Shown here piece by piece: positions 52,466 to 61,899 of a stretch of DNA of 64,000 nt. The position numbers and the translations under genes are program-made. The notes beneath the pieces were generated by a model that was not told where the DNA came from, ran no database searches, and was given only the letters and a program-made list of their open reading frames with translations. Position 1 is the stretch's first letter; every line of letters starts with the position of its first letter. The stretch lies in assembly GCF_003150675.1 (NCBI RefSeq), contig NZ_QGGB01000003.1, positions 186,001 to 250,000 on the forward strand. The letters are read 5' to 3'. This stretch comes from Rhodohalobacter mucosus (GTDB lineage: Bacteria; Bacteroidota; Rhodothermia; Balneolales; Balneolaceae).

Positions 52466-53641
52466 TTAAACATTCCTGCCTTTCCAGTTAACTTTTTTAC
52501 CGGTAAAATGATCATATAATTTTACGAGTCCAAGCCACTGAAACCAAAGCACGCCAATGGGATGTGTGAATGAGTAGATGGGATCCCATTGAAACCAGAT
52601 GGAAAGCATCAACCTGTGAAAGAGGATCAGGGTAACGCTTAAGGCTGAGAGACTGAAGATGGCGGCTGAAGGATAAAATAGCGACCACAACAGTGCGGCA
52701 AAGGGGAGAATGAAAACGATAAGATGAAGAATGGCTGCTGATAAAAAAAGCGGGATTGAATATCCGAATCCGGCCAGAAAATTTTTTCTGAGACCGGTAA
52801 AGAGTTCGGACTGATTTTTATACATTCTGCAGAGCACGCTGCCTGTACCATGGAACATTCTCACCGTGAGGCCGGCCCTTTTGGCAGCTTTAGCCAGCTC
52901 AACATCTTCAACAATTTGCTGTTTAACAGCTTCATGCCCTCCGATTATCTGATAGGCGTCTTTTTTGAAAGCGATGCACTGACCGTTAGCTGCTGCAAAC
53001 ATGGATGAAACACGGACATAAATTCTTTTTGGCATCCATCTGGGTTTACGGTAAACATAAACTGCAGGCAGTACCGAGATGAGTCCATAATAAACAAGCG
53101 GCATCACTGTTTTTTCCCAGAAGGTGCCCAATATTTGTTGAGGCCATACAGTGATCATATCTGACTTATATTCGCGAAATGCAGATGCTATGCCTTGAAG
53201 TGTTCCCGGCCTGAGCTTTGTATCTGCGTCCAGGAAAAGCAAAAGGTCTGTTTCGGGTGATGCATGGCGGGAAAGCTGCATACAGGCCCAGGGTTTTCCA
53301 AGCCAGTCGGCCGGTTTATCTATGCCGTCAACTACCCTGAGAGTATCAGCGTGGTTATTGGAAAAAGAGTTGAGTACCTCACCCGTACGGTCAGTAGACC
53401 CGTCATTCAGAACAATTACCTCAAATTCCACACCTTTTTGAGAAAAAACCGTAGGAAGCAGGACTGGAAGTGTATTTTCTTCATTGCGGGCAGGTATGCA
53501 AACCGATATCTTCAAATCGGCCTTTTTTTCAATCGATGGCAGGCCCGTTAACTCAAATCGGTTTCTGATCAGGATCACGGATGTAATTAACAACCAGCCC
53601 AATGACGCAAAAAGAGACCAAAACAAAAAACTTTCTGTCAA
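52466..53641 (-). CDS. Membrane GT2 glycosyltransferase, carotenoid glucosyltransferase candidate
   Basis: The 391-residue protein has an N-terminal membrane helix (about 4-24), a GT2 domain (SVCIPARNEENTLPVLLPTV, VLNDGSTDRTGEV, DLLLFLDADTKLRPGT for the DxD, GGHEAVKQQIVEDVELAKAA) and three to four C-terminal helices (about 290-370). This layout matches the CrtQ/CruC-type glycosyltransferases. It is divergent from a CrtC-family carotenoid hydratase gene 112 bp away, so a role in glycosylating the hydroxyl made by that enzyme is inferred. The start appears to be TTG at 53641. Confidence 0.8.
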   Translation of the reverse strand: MTESFLFWSLFASLGWLLITSVILIRNRFELTGLPSIEKKADLKISVCIPARNEENTLPVLLPTVFSQKGVEFEVIVLNDGSTDRTGEVLNSFSNNHADTLRVVDGIDKPADWLGKPWACMQLSRHASPETDLLLFLDADTKLRPGTLQGIASAFREYKSDMITVWPQQILGTFWEKTVMPLVYYGLISVLPAVYVYRKPRWMPKRIYVRVSSMFAAANGQCIAFKKDAYQIIGGHEAVKQQIVEDVELAKAAKRAGLTVRMFHGTGSVLCRMYKNQSELFTGLRKNFLAGFGYSIPLFLSAAILHLIVFILPFAALLWSLFYPSAAIFSLSALSVTLILFHRLMLSIWFQWDPIYSFTHPIGVLWFQWLGLVKLYDHFTGKKVNWKGRNV

Positions 53642-53753
53642 AATTGATGAGGGATCTTGTAGCAGGTAGTTGTGAAAATTAGGTAAACAGTTCGCAATCA
53701 GCCATCATTCATCTGCCTCAGGATGTCATAAAAAAAGTAACAACCTAAATCGA

Positions 53754-54842
53754 ATGCATCAATATTCTGACTTTTCAAGGGATGTGCAAACCGAAAAAAA
53801 ACTGCCCGGCAGTTATGAGTGGTGGTATTTTGATGCAGTGTCTGATGACGGCTATGCATTGGTTGTTATATTTTATGACGGGAATCCTTTTTCCCGGCGG
53901 TATATCAAGGCACTTGAGTCATCCCTATCTGATGAAAATGGAGTGGCCTCAAACTATCCGGCTGTCAGCATATCTGTTTACAAGGATGGAAAGCACATCT
54001 TTTACAGTTTTGAAGAAGTAGAGCCCGGAATGGCTCTGTTTTCTTCAGCGCTTCCGGAGGTTTCCATAGCAGGCAATACCCTGAGGGGAAAAAGGGATGA
54101 TAACGGCCTGTGTTACCATCTCAGCCTGGATCAGATGCTGCCCAATGGAGACCGGTTGACAGGAAACCTTGATTTTATTTCAAATCCGGATGATGCCAGT
54201 GGGCTTTCCGTGTTTCAAAAGAATGCCAGTGGCAGAGCAGAAACGGAATCGCATGAATGGAATCTGGTTCAGCCCAAAGCCGAAGTTACAGGCTCATTGA
54301 TAATTTCAGGATATCGTAAGGAGCAGATTACGTTCAGAGGAACCGGATATCATGATCACAATCTGGGCAGGGAACCAATGAAGGAGAGTTTTGAAGAGTG
54401 GTACTGGGGACGGTATCATTTTGAGGGTTGCACACTTGTCTATTACCTGATGAAAGAGCACGGCATATGGAAAAAAAATGCCTGGCTATTGGGTTCATCA
54501 TGTGATGAGTGTGAAATTGGGATATCGGATATGGGCGACTTTGGAGTAAATCCTTTTGGACTCAACACAGCGCGTATGCTTCAGTTTGCAGGAAATAATA
54601 TTTCAATTTATCTGCATAAAGACCGTGTAGCGGACAGCGGGCCGTTTTATCAGCGATTTTTAGGGAGAGCCATCATGAAAAATGGAAACACCATTCAGGA
54701 AGCAAAGGGCATTTCTGAATATATCCGTCCAGGACGTATTTACAACAAGCTTTTCTGGCCTCTGGTTAACATGCGAATTACCTATCCCGGGAAAAAACAC
54801 TGGGTGCAGAAAAGCCCGGTTCTTTATAGGTGGACCTGGTAA
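53754..54842 (+). CDS. CrtC-family carotenoid 1,2-hydratase
   Basis: The 362-residue protein has the family start SYEWWYFDAVSDDGYALVVI and the CrtC-like centre FRGTGYHDHNLGREPMKESF with EEWYWGRYHFEGCTLVYYL. The family has a two-lipocalin-like fold and adds water to the terminal double bond of acyclic carotenoids, giving tertiary hydroxyls. Related lipocalin-like hydrolases share the fold, so substrate is inferred. It faces a GT2 gene across a short divergent spacer, and a two-way terminator separates it from the fasciclin gene. Confidence 0.78.
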   Translation: MHQYSDFSRDVQTEKKLPGSYEWWYFDAVSDDGYALVVIFYDGNPFSRRYIKALESSLSDENGVASNYPAVSISVYKDGKHIFYSFEEVEPGMALFSSALPEVSIAGNTLRGKRDDNGLCYHLSLDQMLPNGDRLTGNLDFISNPDDASGLSVFQKNASGRAETESHEWNLVQPKAEVTGSLIISGYRKEQITFRGTGYHDHNLGREPMKESFEEWYWGRYHFEGCTLVYYLMKEHGIWKKNAWLLGSSCDECEIGISDMGDFGVNPFGLNTARMLQFAGNNISIYLHKDRVADSGPFYQRFLGRAIMKNGNTIQEAKGISEYIRPGRIYNKLFWPLVNMRITYPGKKHWVQKSPVLYRWTW

Positions 54843-54906
54843 AGAGTTTAGTTCACGTCAGAGCTTGGTGAAGGGTATTTATCTGCCAGCTGATGGAGGG
54901 CATTAT

Positions 54907-54954
54907 GAGTCTTTTCTCCCCTTGAGGGGAGTGCCGCCTTAAGGCTGGGATGGG
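54907..54954 (+). repeat. Paired hairpin repeat after the carotenoid hydratase gene
   Basis: CTCCCC-TTGA-GGGGAG (54916-54931) followed by GCCGCC-TTAA-GGCTGG (54933-54948). It resembles small REP-like intergenic repeats and has no T-run. Confidence 0.55.
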
Positions 54955-55052
54955 TGAACCCTAATGAAATCAATGCCGAATTGTAATTGATTCAAACCAT
55001 CTTTCAGCTGATGCCAGGCAATTGATATGGTATCCGGTAGGTAAAGTTTATT

Positions 55053-55089
55053 CAAAAAAAAGGCGGCCTCAAAATGAGACCGCCTTTTT
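55053..55089. terminator. Two-way terminator between crtC-type and fasciclin genes
   Basis: A8 then GGCGGCCTC (55062-55070) pairs with GAGACCGCC (55076-55084) with one mismatch, then TTTTT. Runs on both sides let it serve the plus-strand hydratase and the minus-strand fasciclin gene. Confidence 0.88.
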
Positions 55090-55119
55090 AAAATGTACCT
55101 GTAATACGGTTACCGCATC

Positions 55120-57282
55120 TTAGTTAAAAGACGGAATCAGTACCTCATCAATGATGTGTACCACTCCGTTGGTACCTTCCAGGTCGGCAACAGTTACAAC
55201 CGCAGATGAGCCTGCCGCGTCAATGGTAACCGTACCGCCGGAAACCGTAATGGTGACGTCCTGGTCATTCAGCATCGTAATCGTTTGGGTCGGCTGAAGA
55301 TCAGTTGACAGCACAAGTGCATCGTACACATGGTAGAGAAGTGTCTCAACTACCTGCGGTGTTGTCAGCGTTGCCAGTGTTGCTTCGATGGCCTCAAAAG
55401 CAGCGTTCGTCGGTGCAAACACGGTAAACGGTCCGTCTCCCTGAAGGGTAGTGACCAAGTCATTGTCAGAAAGCAGCCCTACCAGGGTGGTGAGGTCATA
55501 ATTTTTCGAGACAATACCTGTAACATCAAGGAAAGCATTTGGTAAAAGTACTGAGTCAATAACATGAATTACACCGTTGGCTGATTCAACATCCGCTGCA
55601 GTTACTGTAGACGATGCATTTACCGATACACCGGCTTCACCTGAAGTGATGTAGAGTGACTCAGCTGAACCGGATTCTACAGTTTGCTCTGCCGCAAGGT
55701 CGGTTGAAAGAATCGTGCTGCCAATGATCGTGTGGTACAGCAGAATGTTCTCTACCTGCTCGGGAGTGAGTGAGTTTGGATCAACTTCCGCAAAGAGGGC
55801 ATCAAAAGCCTCATTGGTAGGAGCAAATACGGTGATTTCATTATTCGCCACTGCGTCTACAAGGTTTGCCTGCACAAGCAAGTCCACCAGTGTAGTGAAA
55901 TTGTAGTTTTTCTGTGCAACTTCCGCAGTATTCAGAAATGCGTTCGGCAGAAGCACGGTATCTACGGCATGAATCACGCCATTGGTGGCTTCCACATCGG
56001 CTGTTACAACTGTTGAGTTACCATTTACAACAACTCCTTCAGAATCTGCAGTAATGTAGAGTGGTTCTGTTGAGCCTGACTCTACGGTTTGCTCTGCAGC
56101 AAGGTCTGTTGAAAGAATGGTGCTGCCGATTATTGTGTGATAGAGAAGAATATTCTCAACCTGCTCGGGAGTGAGAGATGCAGGGTCTACTTCTGCAAAA
56201 AGTGCGTCAAACGCATCGTTTGTCGGTGCAAAAACTGTTATTTCAGAACTTGCAACAGCGTCCACAAGGTTCGCCTGCACAATAAGGTCAACAAGCGTGG
56301 TAAAGTTGTAGTTCTTCTGGGCTACCTGTACCGCATTCAGAAATGCATTCGGCAGAAGTACTTGATCCACTACGTGAACAACACCGTTGGAGGCTTCAAG
56401 ATCAGCGGGACCTACATTGGCTGAACCGTTTACAACAACACCTTCCTGGCCGGAAGTAATATACAGAGGATCACCGTTGGCTGAGCTTACAGTTTGTTCA
56501 GCTTCAAGATCCGTGGAAAGAATCGGGCTTCCGGTTATGACGTGATACGTGAGGATAAATCCGATCTGCTCTTCGGTTAACGAGGCGGGATCGATCTCTG
56601 CGAACAGTGCATCAAAAGCATCGTCTGTTGGAGCAAACGCGGTGTATGGGCCCAGAAACTGAAGGGTAGTCTTCAGGCCGCCCTGCTCAACAAGGTCGAG
56701 CAATGTGGTAAAATTACCTGCATCCTCTGCAATTTCAACCAGAGACGGGCCTTCAACCGCTACGCGAAACTCTTTGGGAAGGAGTACTTCGTCAACTGCA
56801 TGGATAATTCCGTTGGTTGCTTCTACATCGGCTACAACAACGTTGGAGCTTCCGTTAACAACTACACCGGCAGCACTTGACTGCACAAGGGTGAGCTCTT
56901 CATTCAGCATCTCAACATCCTGTTGGGGTTGCAGGTCACCGGAAGCAATGGTTCCTTCGGTAACATGGTAGCTCAATATTTCAATTATATCATCCTGTGT
57001 CAGGTCGTTAGGATTTACAACTTCAAAAAGCTCCTCGAAAGCAGCATCTGTAGGTGCAAAAACTGTTAATTCATCGGTAGACAAGAGATCCTGGAGTCCG
57101 GCATCCTGTACCAAGCCTACAAGAGTGGTAAACCGGCCGTCTTCCTGGGCTGTTTCTACAATGTTAAGCTCATCATCACCATTGTCGGTGACATCGTTAT
57201 CGTCGCCGCAGGCTGTAAATAGCAATGCTGCCACCAGCGGAGCCAATAGGAGAACCAGTAGTCTGTTGAAAGGTGTCTTCAT
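55120..57282 (-). CDS. Five-domain fasciclin lipoprotein
   Basis: The 720-residue protein has a lipoprotein signal (LLFTACGDDND, lipobox Cys at about 25) followed by an acidic linker and five fasciclin (FAS1) domains of about 130 residues. Each starts with a block like VAQKNYNFTTLVDLLVQANL and contains TVFAPTNxAFDALF, ILLYHTIIGSTILSTDL and GVIHxVDxVLLPNAF. Domains 3 and 4 are almost identical in protein sequence but differ at many synonymous sites. FAS1 domains mediate adhesion or surface binding. It is very acidic, as often seen in salt-adapted bacteria, and likely exposed on the outer membrane. Confidence 0.93.
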   Translation of the reverse strand: MKTPFNRLLVLLLAPLVAALLFTACGDDNDVTDNGDDELNIVETAQEDGRFTTLVGLVQDAGLQDLLSTDELTVFAPTDAAFEELFEVVNPNDLTQDDIIEILSYHVTEGTIASGDLQPQQDVEMLNEELTLVQSSAAGVVVNGSSNVVVADVEATNGIIHAVDEVLLPKEFRVAVEGPSLVEIAEDAGNFTTLLDLVEQGGLKTTLQFLGPYTAFAPTDDAFDALFAEIDPASLTEEQIGFILTYHVITGSPILSTDLEAEQTVSSANGDPLYITSGQEGVVVNGSANVGPADLEASNGVVHVVDQVLLPNAFLNAVQVAQKNYNFTTLVDLIVQANLVDAVASSEITVFAPTNDAFDALFAEVDPASLTPEQVENILLYHTIIGSTILSTDLAAEQTVESGSTEPLYITADSEGVVVNGNSTVVTADVEATNGVIHAVDTVLLPNAFLNTAEVAQKNYNFTTLVDLLVQANLVDAVANNEITVFAPTNEAFDALFAEVDPNSLTPEQVENILLYHTIIGSTILSTDLAAEQTVESGSAESLYITSGEAGVSVNASSTVTAADVESANGVIHVIDSVLLPNAFLDVTGIVSKNYDLTTLVGLLSDNDLVTTLQGDGPFTVFAPTNAAFEAIEATLATLTTPQVVETLLYHVYDALVLSTDLQPTQTITMLNDQDVTITVSGGTVTIDAAGSSAVVTVADLEGTNGVVHIIDEVLIPSFN

Positions 57283-57438
57283 GGTTTTGTTAGTTTGATG
57301 GATTGGGGTTAAGAATCCTGATTGTTAATTATCATGTTCGATGGTCTAACAAGATTCTGTCGCCGAATCGTTTGCAAATTTCCAAAAAAAATTTGAACAA
57401 CCTGAAAATCGTTGTTTAGGATTCAGAAAAGCTTTTTT

Positions 57439-58392
57439 TTACTTCCGGATAGCCTTCGAAATTCGGTTAAAAAGTGGCGGGATGATGTCGTTTTCTGATG
57501 GATCGGGCAGTTTTTCGATTGCAATCTGTGCGTAATTCTGATGATCTGCATATCTGAAGAGATCATACAGTCGTTTTGCAAGCAGTTGAAAGTTTCCGGA
57601 AAAGGAGAGGATGTTTTTATGCCGTTGAGCCAATCCCTTAAGCTCAGGGTTTGAATGAATCAAGTAAAGCGTGTCGTCGTGGGGGTGAAGAGGCAGACTT
57701 TCTATCCAGTAAACCGTCGCCTGCGGTTTGTAATGTGTGTATTTAACCCCGGGGCTTGCCGGTTTATCGGTGTGGGGTAACTCTGTCTCACTGATAATCT
57801 TTTGATCCAGGCACTCTTCCAATGCACGCTTCGAAACTGCACCCGGCCTCAAAATGGTAAAAGGGTGTGAGCTGAGGTCAATTACGGTTGATTCAAGTCC
57901 GATTTCACAGTCACCTCCGTCAACGACCGGAAAATCTTTGCCAAAATCGTCTTCTACGTGATCAGCTTTGGTCGGACTTGGCCTGCCTGATTTGTTGGCA
58001 CTCGGTGCGGTAAGCGGGCCGCACCGGTTAATAAGTTTACGTGTGATAGGATGATCAGGCATGCGTACGGCAACCGTGCGGAGCCCTCCGCTAACGATGT
58101 CGGGTACGGATGGGTGTTTCTCAAGAACGAGTGTCAGAGGTCCCGGCCAGAACTGCGCGGTCAGCTTTTTCAGCGCTTCAGGTGGCTGGACAATAAGTTT
58201 GTCGAGCTGTCCGATATCCGATATATGTACAATCAGAGGATTGTCAGCGGGGCGCCCTTTTTTTAGAAATGTATTCCGGACTGCCTCTGTATTAAATGCA
58301 TCTGCAGCCAGACCATACACCGTTTCTGTGGGTATGGCCACGATACCGCCTGATTGGATAATATGAACAGCCTGCTCCGGGTCTATCTTCAT
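57439..58392 (-). CDS. L-threonylcarbamoyladenylate synthase (Sua5/TsaC)
   Basis: The 317-residue protein has the YrdC domain (GIVAIPTETVYGLAADAFN, FLKKGRPADNPLIVHI, VAVRMPDHPITRKLI, GPLTAPSANKSGRPSPT, DGGDCEIGLESTVID) and a C-terminal Sua5 domain (about 235-317), linked by SPGVKYTHYKPQA. It makes threonylcarbamoyl-AMP for the t6A37 modification of tRNAs. The two-domain Sua5 form is complete. It overlaps mfd by 4 bp and is downstream in the same unit. Confidence 0.94.
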   Translation of the reverse strand: MKIDPEQAVHIIQSGGIVAIPTETVYGLAADAFNTEAVRNTFLKKGRPADNPLIVHISDIGQLDKLIVQPPEALKKLTAQFWPGPLTLVLEKHPSVPDIVSGGLRTVAVRMPDHPITRKLINRCGPLTAPSANKSGRPSPTKADHVEDDFGKDFPVVDGGDCEIGLESTVIDLSSHPFTILRPGAVSKRALEECLDQKIISETELPHTDKPASPGVKYTHYKPQATVYWIESLPLHPHDDTLYLIHSNPELKGLAQRHKNILSFSGNFQLLAKRLYDLFRYADHQNYAQIAIEKLPDPSENDIIPPLFNRISKAIRK

Positions 58393-61300
58393 TCTGCAAG
58401 GTCCGCAACCTGGTTTTCATAGGGCGTCAGCTGCCTGAGGTAGTGAATGGCTTCTTCCGTATTGCTGATATTCTCAATCACAAGCGTAATGGCGTTCTTT
58501 TTTTGAACCACCTTGAAGGGATGGTCATTGCGTGATTGTACTTCACGCATCAGTTGCTGAAAGTAGCCGCTTCTGTAAAACTGTAACCCATAAGATGCGG
58601 AGTCCTGCGGGCCAAGGAGCCACATACGATTCGACCGAATGGTCACTTTTTTTAGCAGCAGCTTGGACGCGTTTAATTTTATCTTTGCCGCTCGTATCAG
58701 GTTTCTGCCGCTGTCGGGCAGGGGGCCAAACCGGTCCGTTATTTCGTCCTCCCACTCTGCGATTTGATTTTCATCCGACGCTTCAGATAGTTTGCGATAG
58801 AGATTGAGCCGCTCCACATTATCCTGAACGTACTCCTGTTCAAGGTAGGCGGAAAGGTCGAATTCAACCTGCGTTTCCGGATAGTCCGGTTTCACGGGTT
58901 CGCTATTGAACAGGTTTTTGTATTCTGTTTCTTTTAGCTCTTTTACGGCTTCATCCAATATTTTTGTGTAGAGTTCAAAACCAATATCCGTGATAAATCC
59001 GCTCTGTTCAGCGCCAAGTATGTCACCCGCACCGCGAATATCAAGATCTCTCATCGCAATATTGAATCCGGCTCCAAGGTCGGAGAACTCTTCGAGTGCC
59101 GTAAGCCTCTTTCTGGCTTCGGGAGTAAGCGTTCCAACCGGCGGTGTAATCAGGTAGCAGAAAGCTTTCCTGTTCGACCGGCCAACCCGCCCACGAAGCT
59201 GATGCAGCTCAGACAAACCGAAATGGTTGGCATTATTTATAATGATGGTATTGGCATTGGCAATGTCGATGCCGTTTTCAACAATATTTGTTGATACCAG
59301 TACGTCAAACTTGTGCCTGTAAAAGTCACTGATAATTTTTTCAAGCCTCGATGGCGTCATCTGGCCGTGTGCAAACCGAACCCTTACATCCGGTACAAGT
59401 TCACGAACCATATCTGCTATCTGTTCAATATTCTTCACACGATTATGGATAAAAAAGACCTGACCTCCGCGTGAGATCTCCTGGATAACCGCATCACGGA
59501 TTAGAGATTCATCAAAACTATGAATCTCAGTGTAGACCGGCTGACGGTTAGGCGGCGGTGTGTTGATGATACTCAGGTCGCGAGCTCCCATCAGAGAAAA
59601 CTGAAGCGTTCTCGGAATAGGAGTAGCGGTAAGAGTCAGTACATCAACGGTGGCACGGAATTCTTTAAGTTTCTCTTTCACGGAAACGCCAAACCGCTGC
59701 TCTTCATCGATGATAAGCAGGCCGAGATCCTTGAATTTAACATCCTTCGAAACAATACGGTGCGTGCCAATCAATATGTCAATCTTACCGGATTCAACAC
59801 GCTCAACGATCTTTTTCTGTTCAGCGGGTGAACGGAACCTGGAGATGGCAGCAACTTCTACGGGGAATTCCTTCATTCTGCTCAGGAAGGTTTTAAAATG
59901 CTGATCTGCAAGAATCGTAGTAGGCACCAGAATTGCAACCTGTTTCTGATTCATGACGGCTTTGAATGCGGCTCGTACGGCCACCTCTGTTTTTCCGAAC
60001 CCAACATCGCCGCAAATCAGGCGGTCCATGGGATGAGGTGATTGCATATCCCTTTTCACTGCCTGTATTGCATCCATCTGATCGGGTGTTTCCTCATATT
60101 CAAACCGTGCTTCCATTTCGGTTTGCCACGGATTGTCAGGGTCAAAACTGAATGCATTCAATGCTTTTCGTTTTGCATAAAGTTCAATAAGATCCCGTGC
60201 AATATCCTTGACCTTTTTCCGGGTACCCGCTTTTTTACGTGCCCATTCACCGGAACCTAATTTTGAAATACGCGGCTCTTTGCCCTCCTTGCCCGAATAT
60301 TTCTGGATTTTGTGAAGGCTCGATACGTTTACATAGAGTATGGAGTCGTCTTTATATCGCAGTACGGCTGCTTCCTGTGTTGCATTGCGGACATCGATTT
60401 TTTTGAATCCTGCAAACTTTGCAATGCCGTAGTCAACGTGTACCACATAATCGCCGATATTGAGATCCTTCAGCTCCTTGAAGGAGATTCCTCCGCGAAC
60501 GCGTTTTCTCTTTATTTTTGCCCTGTGATACCGGTTAAAAATCTGATGATCCGTTAAAACGGATAGGCCCGTATCCTTGAGTAAAAATCCTTCATGCAGG
60601 GTCTTTGTATGAACCCGGTAATTAAATGATTCATCAGCATCGCCAAGCAGCTCTTCAAACCGTTCCTTTTGATTTTCATGATCCGTAAGAATGATCGTTG
60701 TTCCTTTTTGATCGCTGATATAATTCCGAAGCAGTTTGAAGCTGCCGCCGAATTGCGGATGGGGAGCTGCATTTAGGGTTACATCATACACGTCGGGGAT
60801 ATCATCAGAAAAAGTGCCCGTATAGATAACTGCATTATCGGTGAGTGCTTTATTCCATTCATCTGGCGTCAGATAGTCCTCTTCTGGAGCAGACAGGGAG
60901 CTGTCATCCAGCTCCTGGTACGTTTTTCCAGCTTTTTCGTAGAATGCTTCGATTTCCGAATTAATTACACCCGGCTCATCAACAACCAACAGTGCATTTT
61001 CGGGAAGATAGGAGAGAAGGCTCTCTTTATTGCCGCCATCTGACGCGGCTGCGTTTGGAACCATGCGCGTCTCATTGAGATAGGCAATCGAACGCTGGGA
61101 GTCGGGATCAAACTCGCGGATGGTATCGATTTCATCACCAAAAAATTCCAGGCGTACGGGATATTCACCCGAAAAAGGGAATACGTCAAATATTCCGCCG
61201 CGTATGGCATATTCGCCGGGTGAATCCACAAAACGGACGGCCCGGTAGCCCTGGTCCGAAAGATTCTCCGAAAGAGTGTCAATCGGGATGACATCGCCCT

Positions 61301-61733
61301 TTTTTAAGTGAATGGATGATTCATGAAATTGTTCTGAAGGTACAAGTTTTTCAGTGAGCGCCTCTGCGGAGGTTACAATCAGCTTTGTGTTGTTTTTACC
61401 AAGCTGTTCAAGCACTTCTGAGCGCTGCACCATAATGGACAGGTCCAGCACTTTTTCATCGTCATAAGGCTTGCGGCGCAATGATGGAAAAAGGGATACC
61501 CCCTCAATTCCAATCTGTTCAAAATCGGAGGCGACGGCCGCAGCTTTCTCCAAATCCCTGGTGATGTATAGAACGGGATTTCTCTTATCAACGATTTCTG
61601 AAAGAAAGAGATTGACGGATGATCCCGCGAAGCCTTTCAGCCGGATACTTTTATCCTCATTTAGGTGATCCAGAACCTCTTGCGGGGGTATGTTCAGGCC
61701 GGATATAACCGATTTTTTCAGTGAATCAAACAT
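58389..61733 (-). CDS. mfd: Transcription-repair coupling factor
   Basis: The 1114-residue Mfd has the UvrB-like N-terminal region (VRLEFFGDEIDTIREFDPDS), the RNA-polymerase interaction domain (LNIGDYVVHVDYGIAKFAG), the SF2 translocase with GDVGFGKTEVAVRAAFKAV, LIIDEEQRFGV, TLTATPIPRTL, VSTNIVENGIDI and QLRGRVGRSNRKA, and a C-terminal TRCF domain. It removes stalled RNA polymerase and recruits UvrA. Length and motifs are typical. Confidence 0.96.
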   Translation of the reverse strand: MFDSLKKSVISGLNIPPQEVLDHLNEDKSIRLKGFAGSSVNLFLSEIVDKRNPVLYITRDLEKAAAVASDFEQIGIEGVSLFPSLRRKPYDDEKVLDLSIMVQRSEVLEQLGKNNTKLIVTSAEALTEKLVPSEQFHESSIHLKKGDVIPIDTLSENLSDQGYRAVRFVDSPGEYAIRGGIFDVFPFSGEYPVRLEFFGDEIDTIREFDPDSQRSIAYLNETRMVPNAAASDGGNKESLLSYLPENALLVVDEPGVINSEIEAFYEKAGKTYQELDDSSLSAPEEDYLTPDEWNKALTDNAVIYTGTFSDDIPDVYDVTLNAAPHPQFGGSFKLLRNYISDQKGTTIILTDHENQKERFEELLGDADESFNYRVHTKTLHEGFLLKDTGLSVLTDHQIFNRYHRAKIKRKRVRGGISFKELKDLNIGDYVVHVDYGIAKFAGFKKIDVRNATQEAAVLRYKDDSILYVNVSSLHKIQKYSGKEGKEPRISKLGSGEWARKKAGTRKKVKDIARDLIELYAKRKALNAFSFDPDNPWQTEMEARFEYEETPDQMDAIQAVKRDMQSPHPMDRLICGDVGFGKTEVAVRAAFKAVMNQKQVAILVPTTILADQHFKTFLSRMKEFPVEVAAISRFRSPAEQKKIVERVESGKIDILIGTHRIVSKDVKFKDLGLLIIDEEQRFGVSVKEKLKEFRATVDVLTLTATPIPRTLQFSLMGARDLSIINTPPPNRQPVYTEIHSFDESLIRDAVIQEISRGGQVFFIHNRVKNIEQIADMVRELVPDVRVRFAHGQMTPSRLEKIISDFYRHKFDVLVSTNIVENGIDIANANTIIINNANHFGLSELHQLRGRVGRSNRKAFCYLITPPVGTLTPEARKRLTALEEFSDLGAGFNIAMRDLDIRGAGDILGAEQSGFITDIGFELYTKILDEAVKELKETEYKNLFNSEPVKPDYPETQVEFDLSAYLEQEYVQDNVERLNLYRKLSEASDENQIAEWEDEITDRFGPLPDSGRNLIRAAKIKLNASKLLLKKVTIRSNRMWLLGPQDSASYGLQFYRSGYFQQLMREVQSRNDHPFKVVQKKNAITLVIENISNTEEAIHYLRQLTPYENQVADLAE

Positions 61734-61899
61734 TCGGTAATTGAAATTCAGTCTCTGTAAAATGGATAGTGAAAAAAGTTTGTGAGGTCGCCTGAAGGAA
61801 GGATGTTTCTTTCATTCAGGTGGTTTACTCATGTGTCATTGAGTGTATTCTTTACAAGCTGCCCGTGATTGATGTCTTGCCAAAGTAAGGATCACCTGT

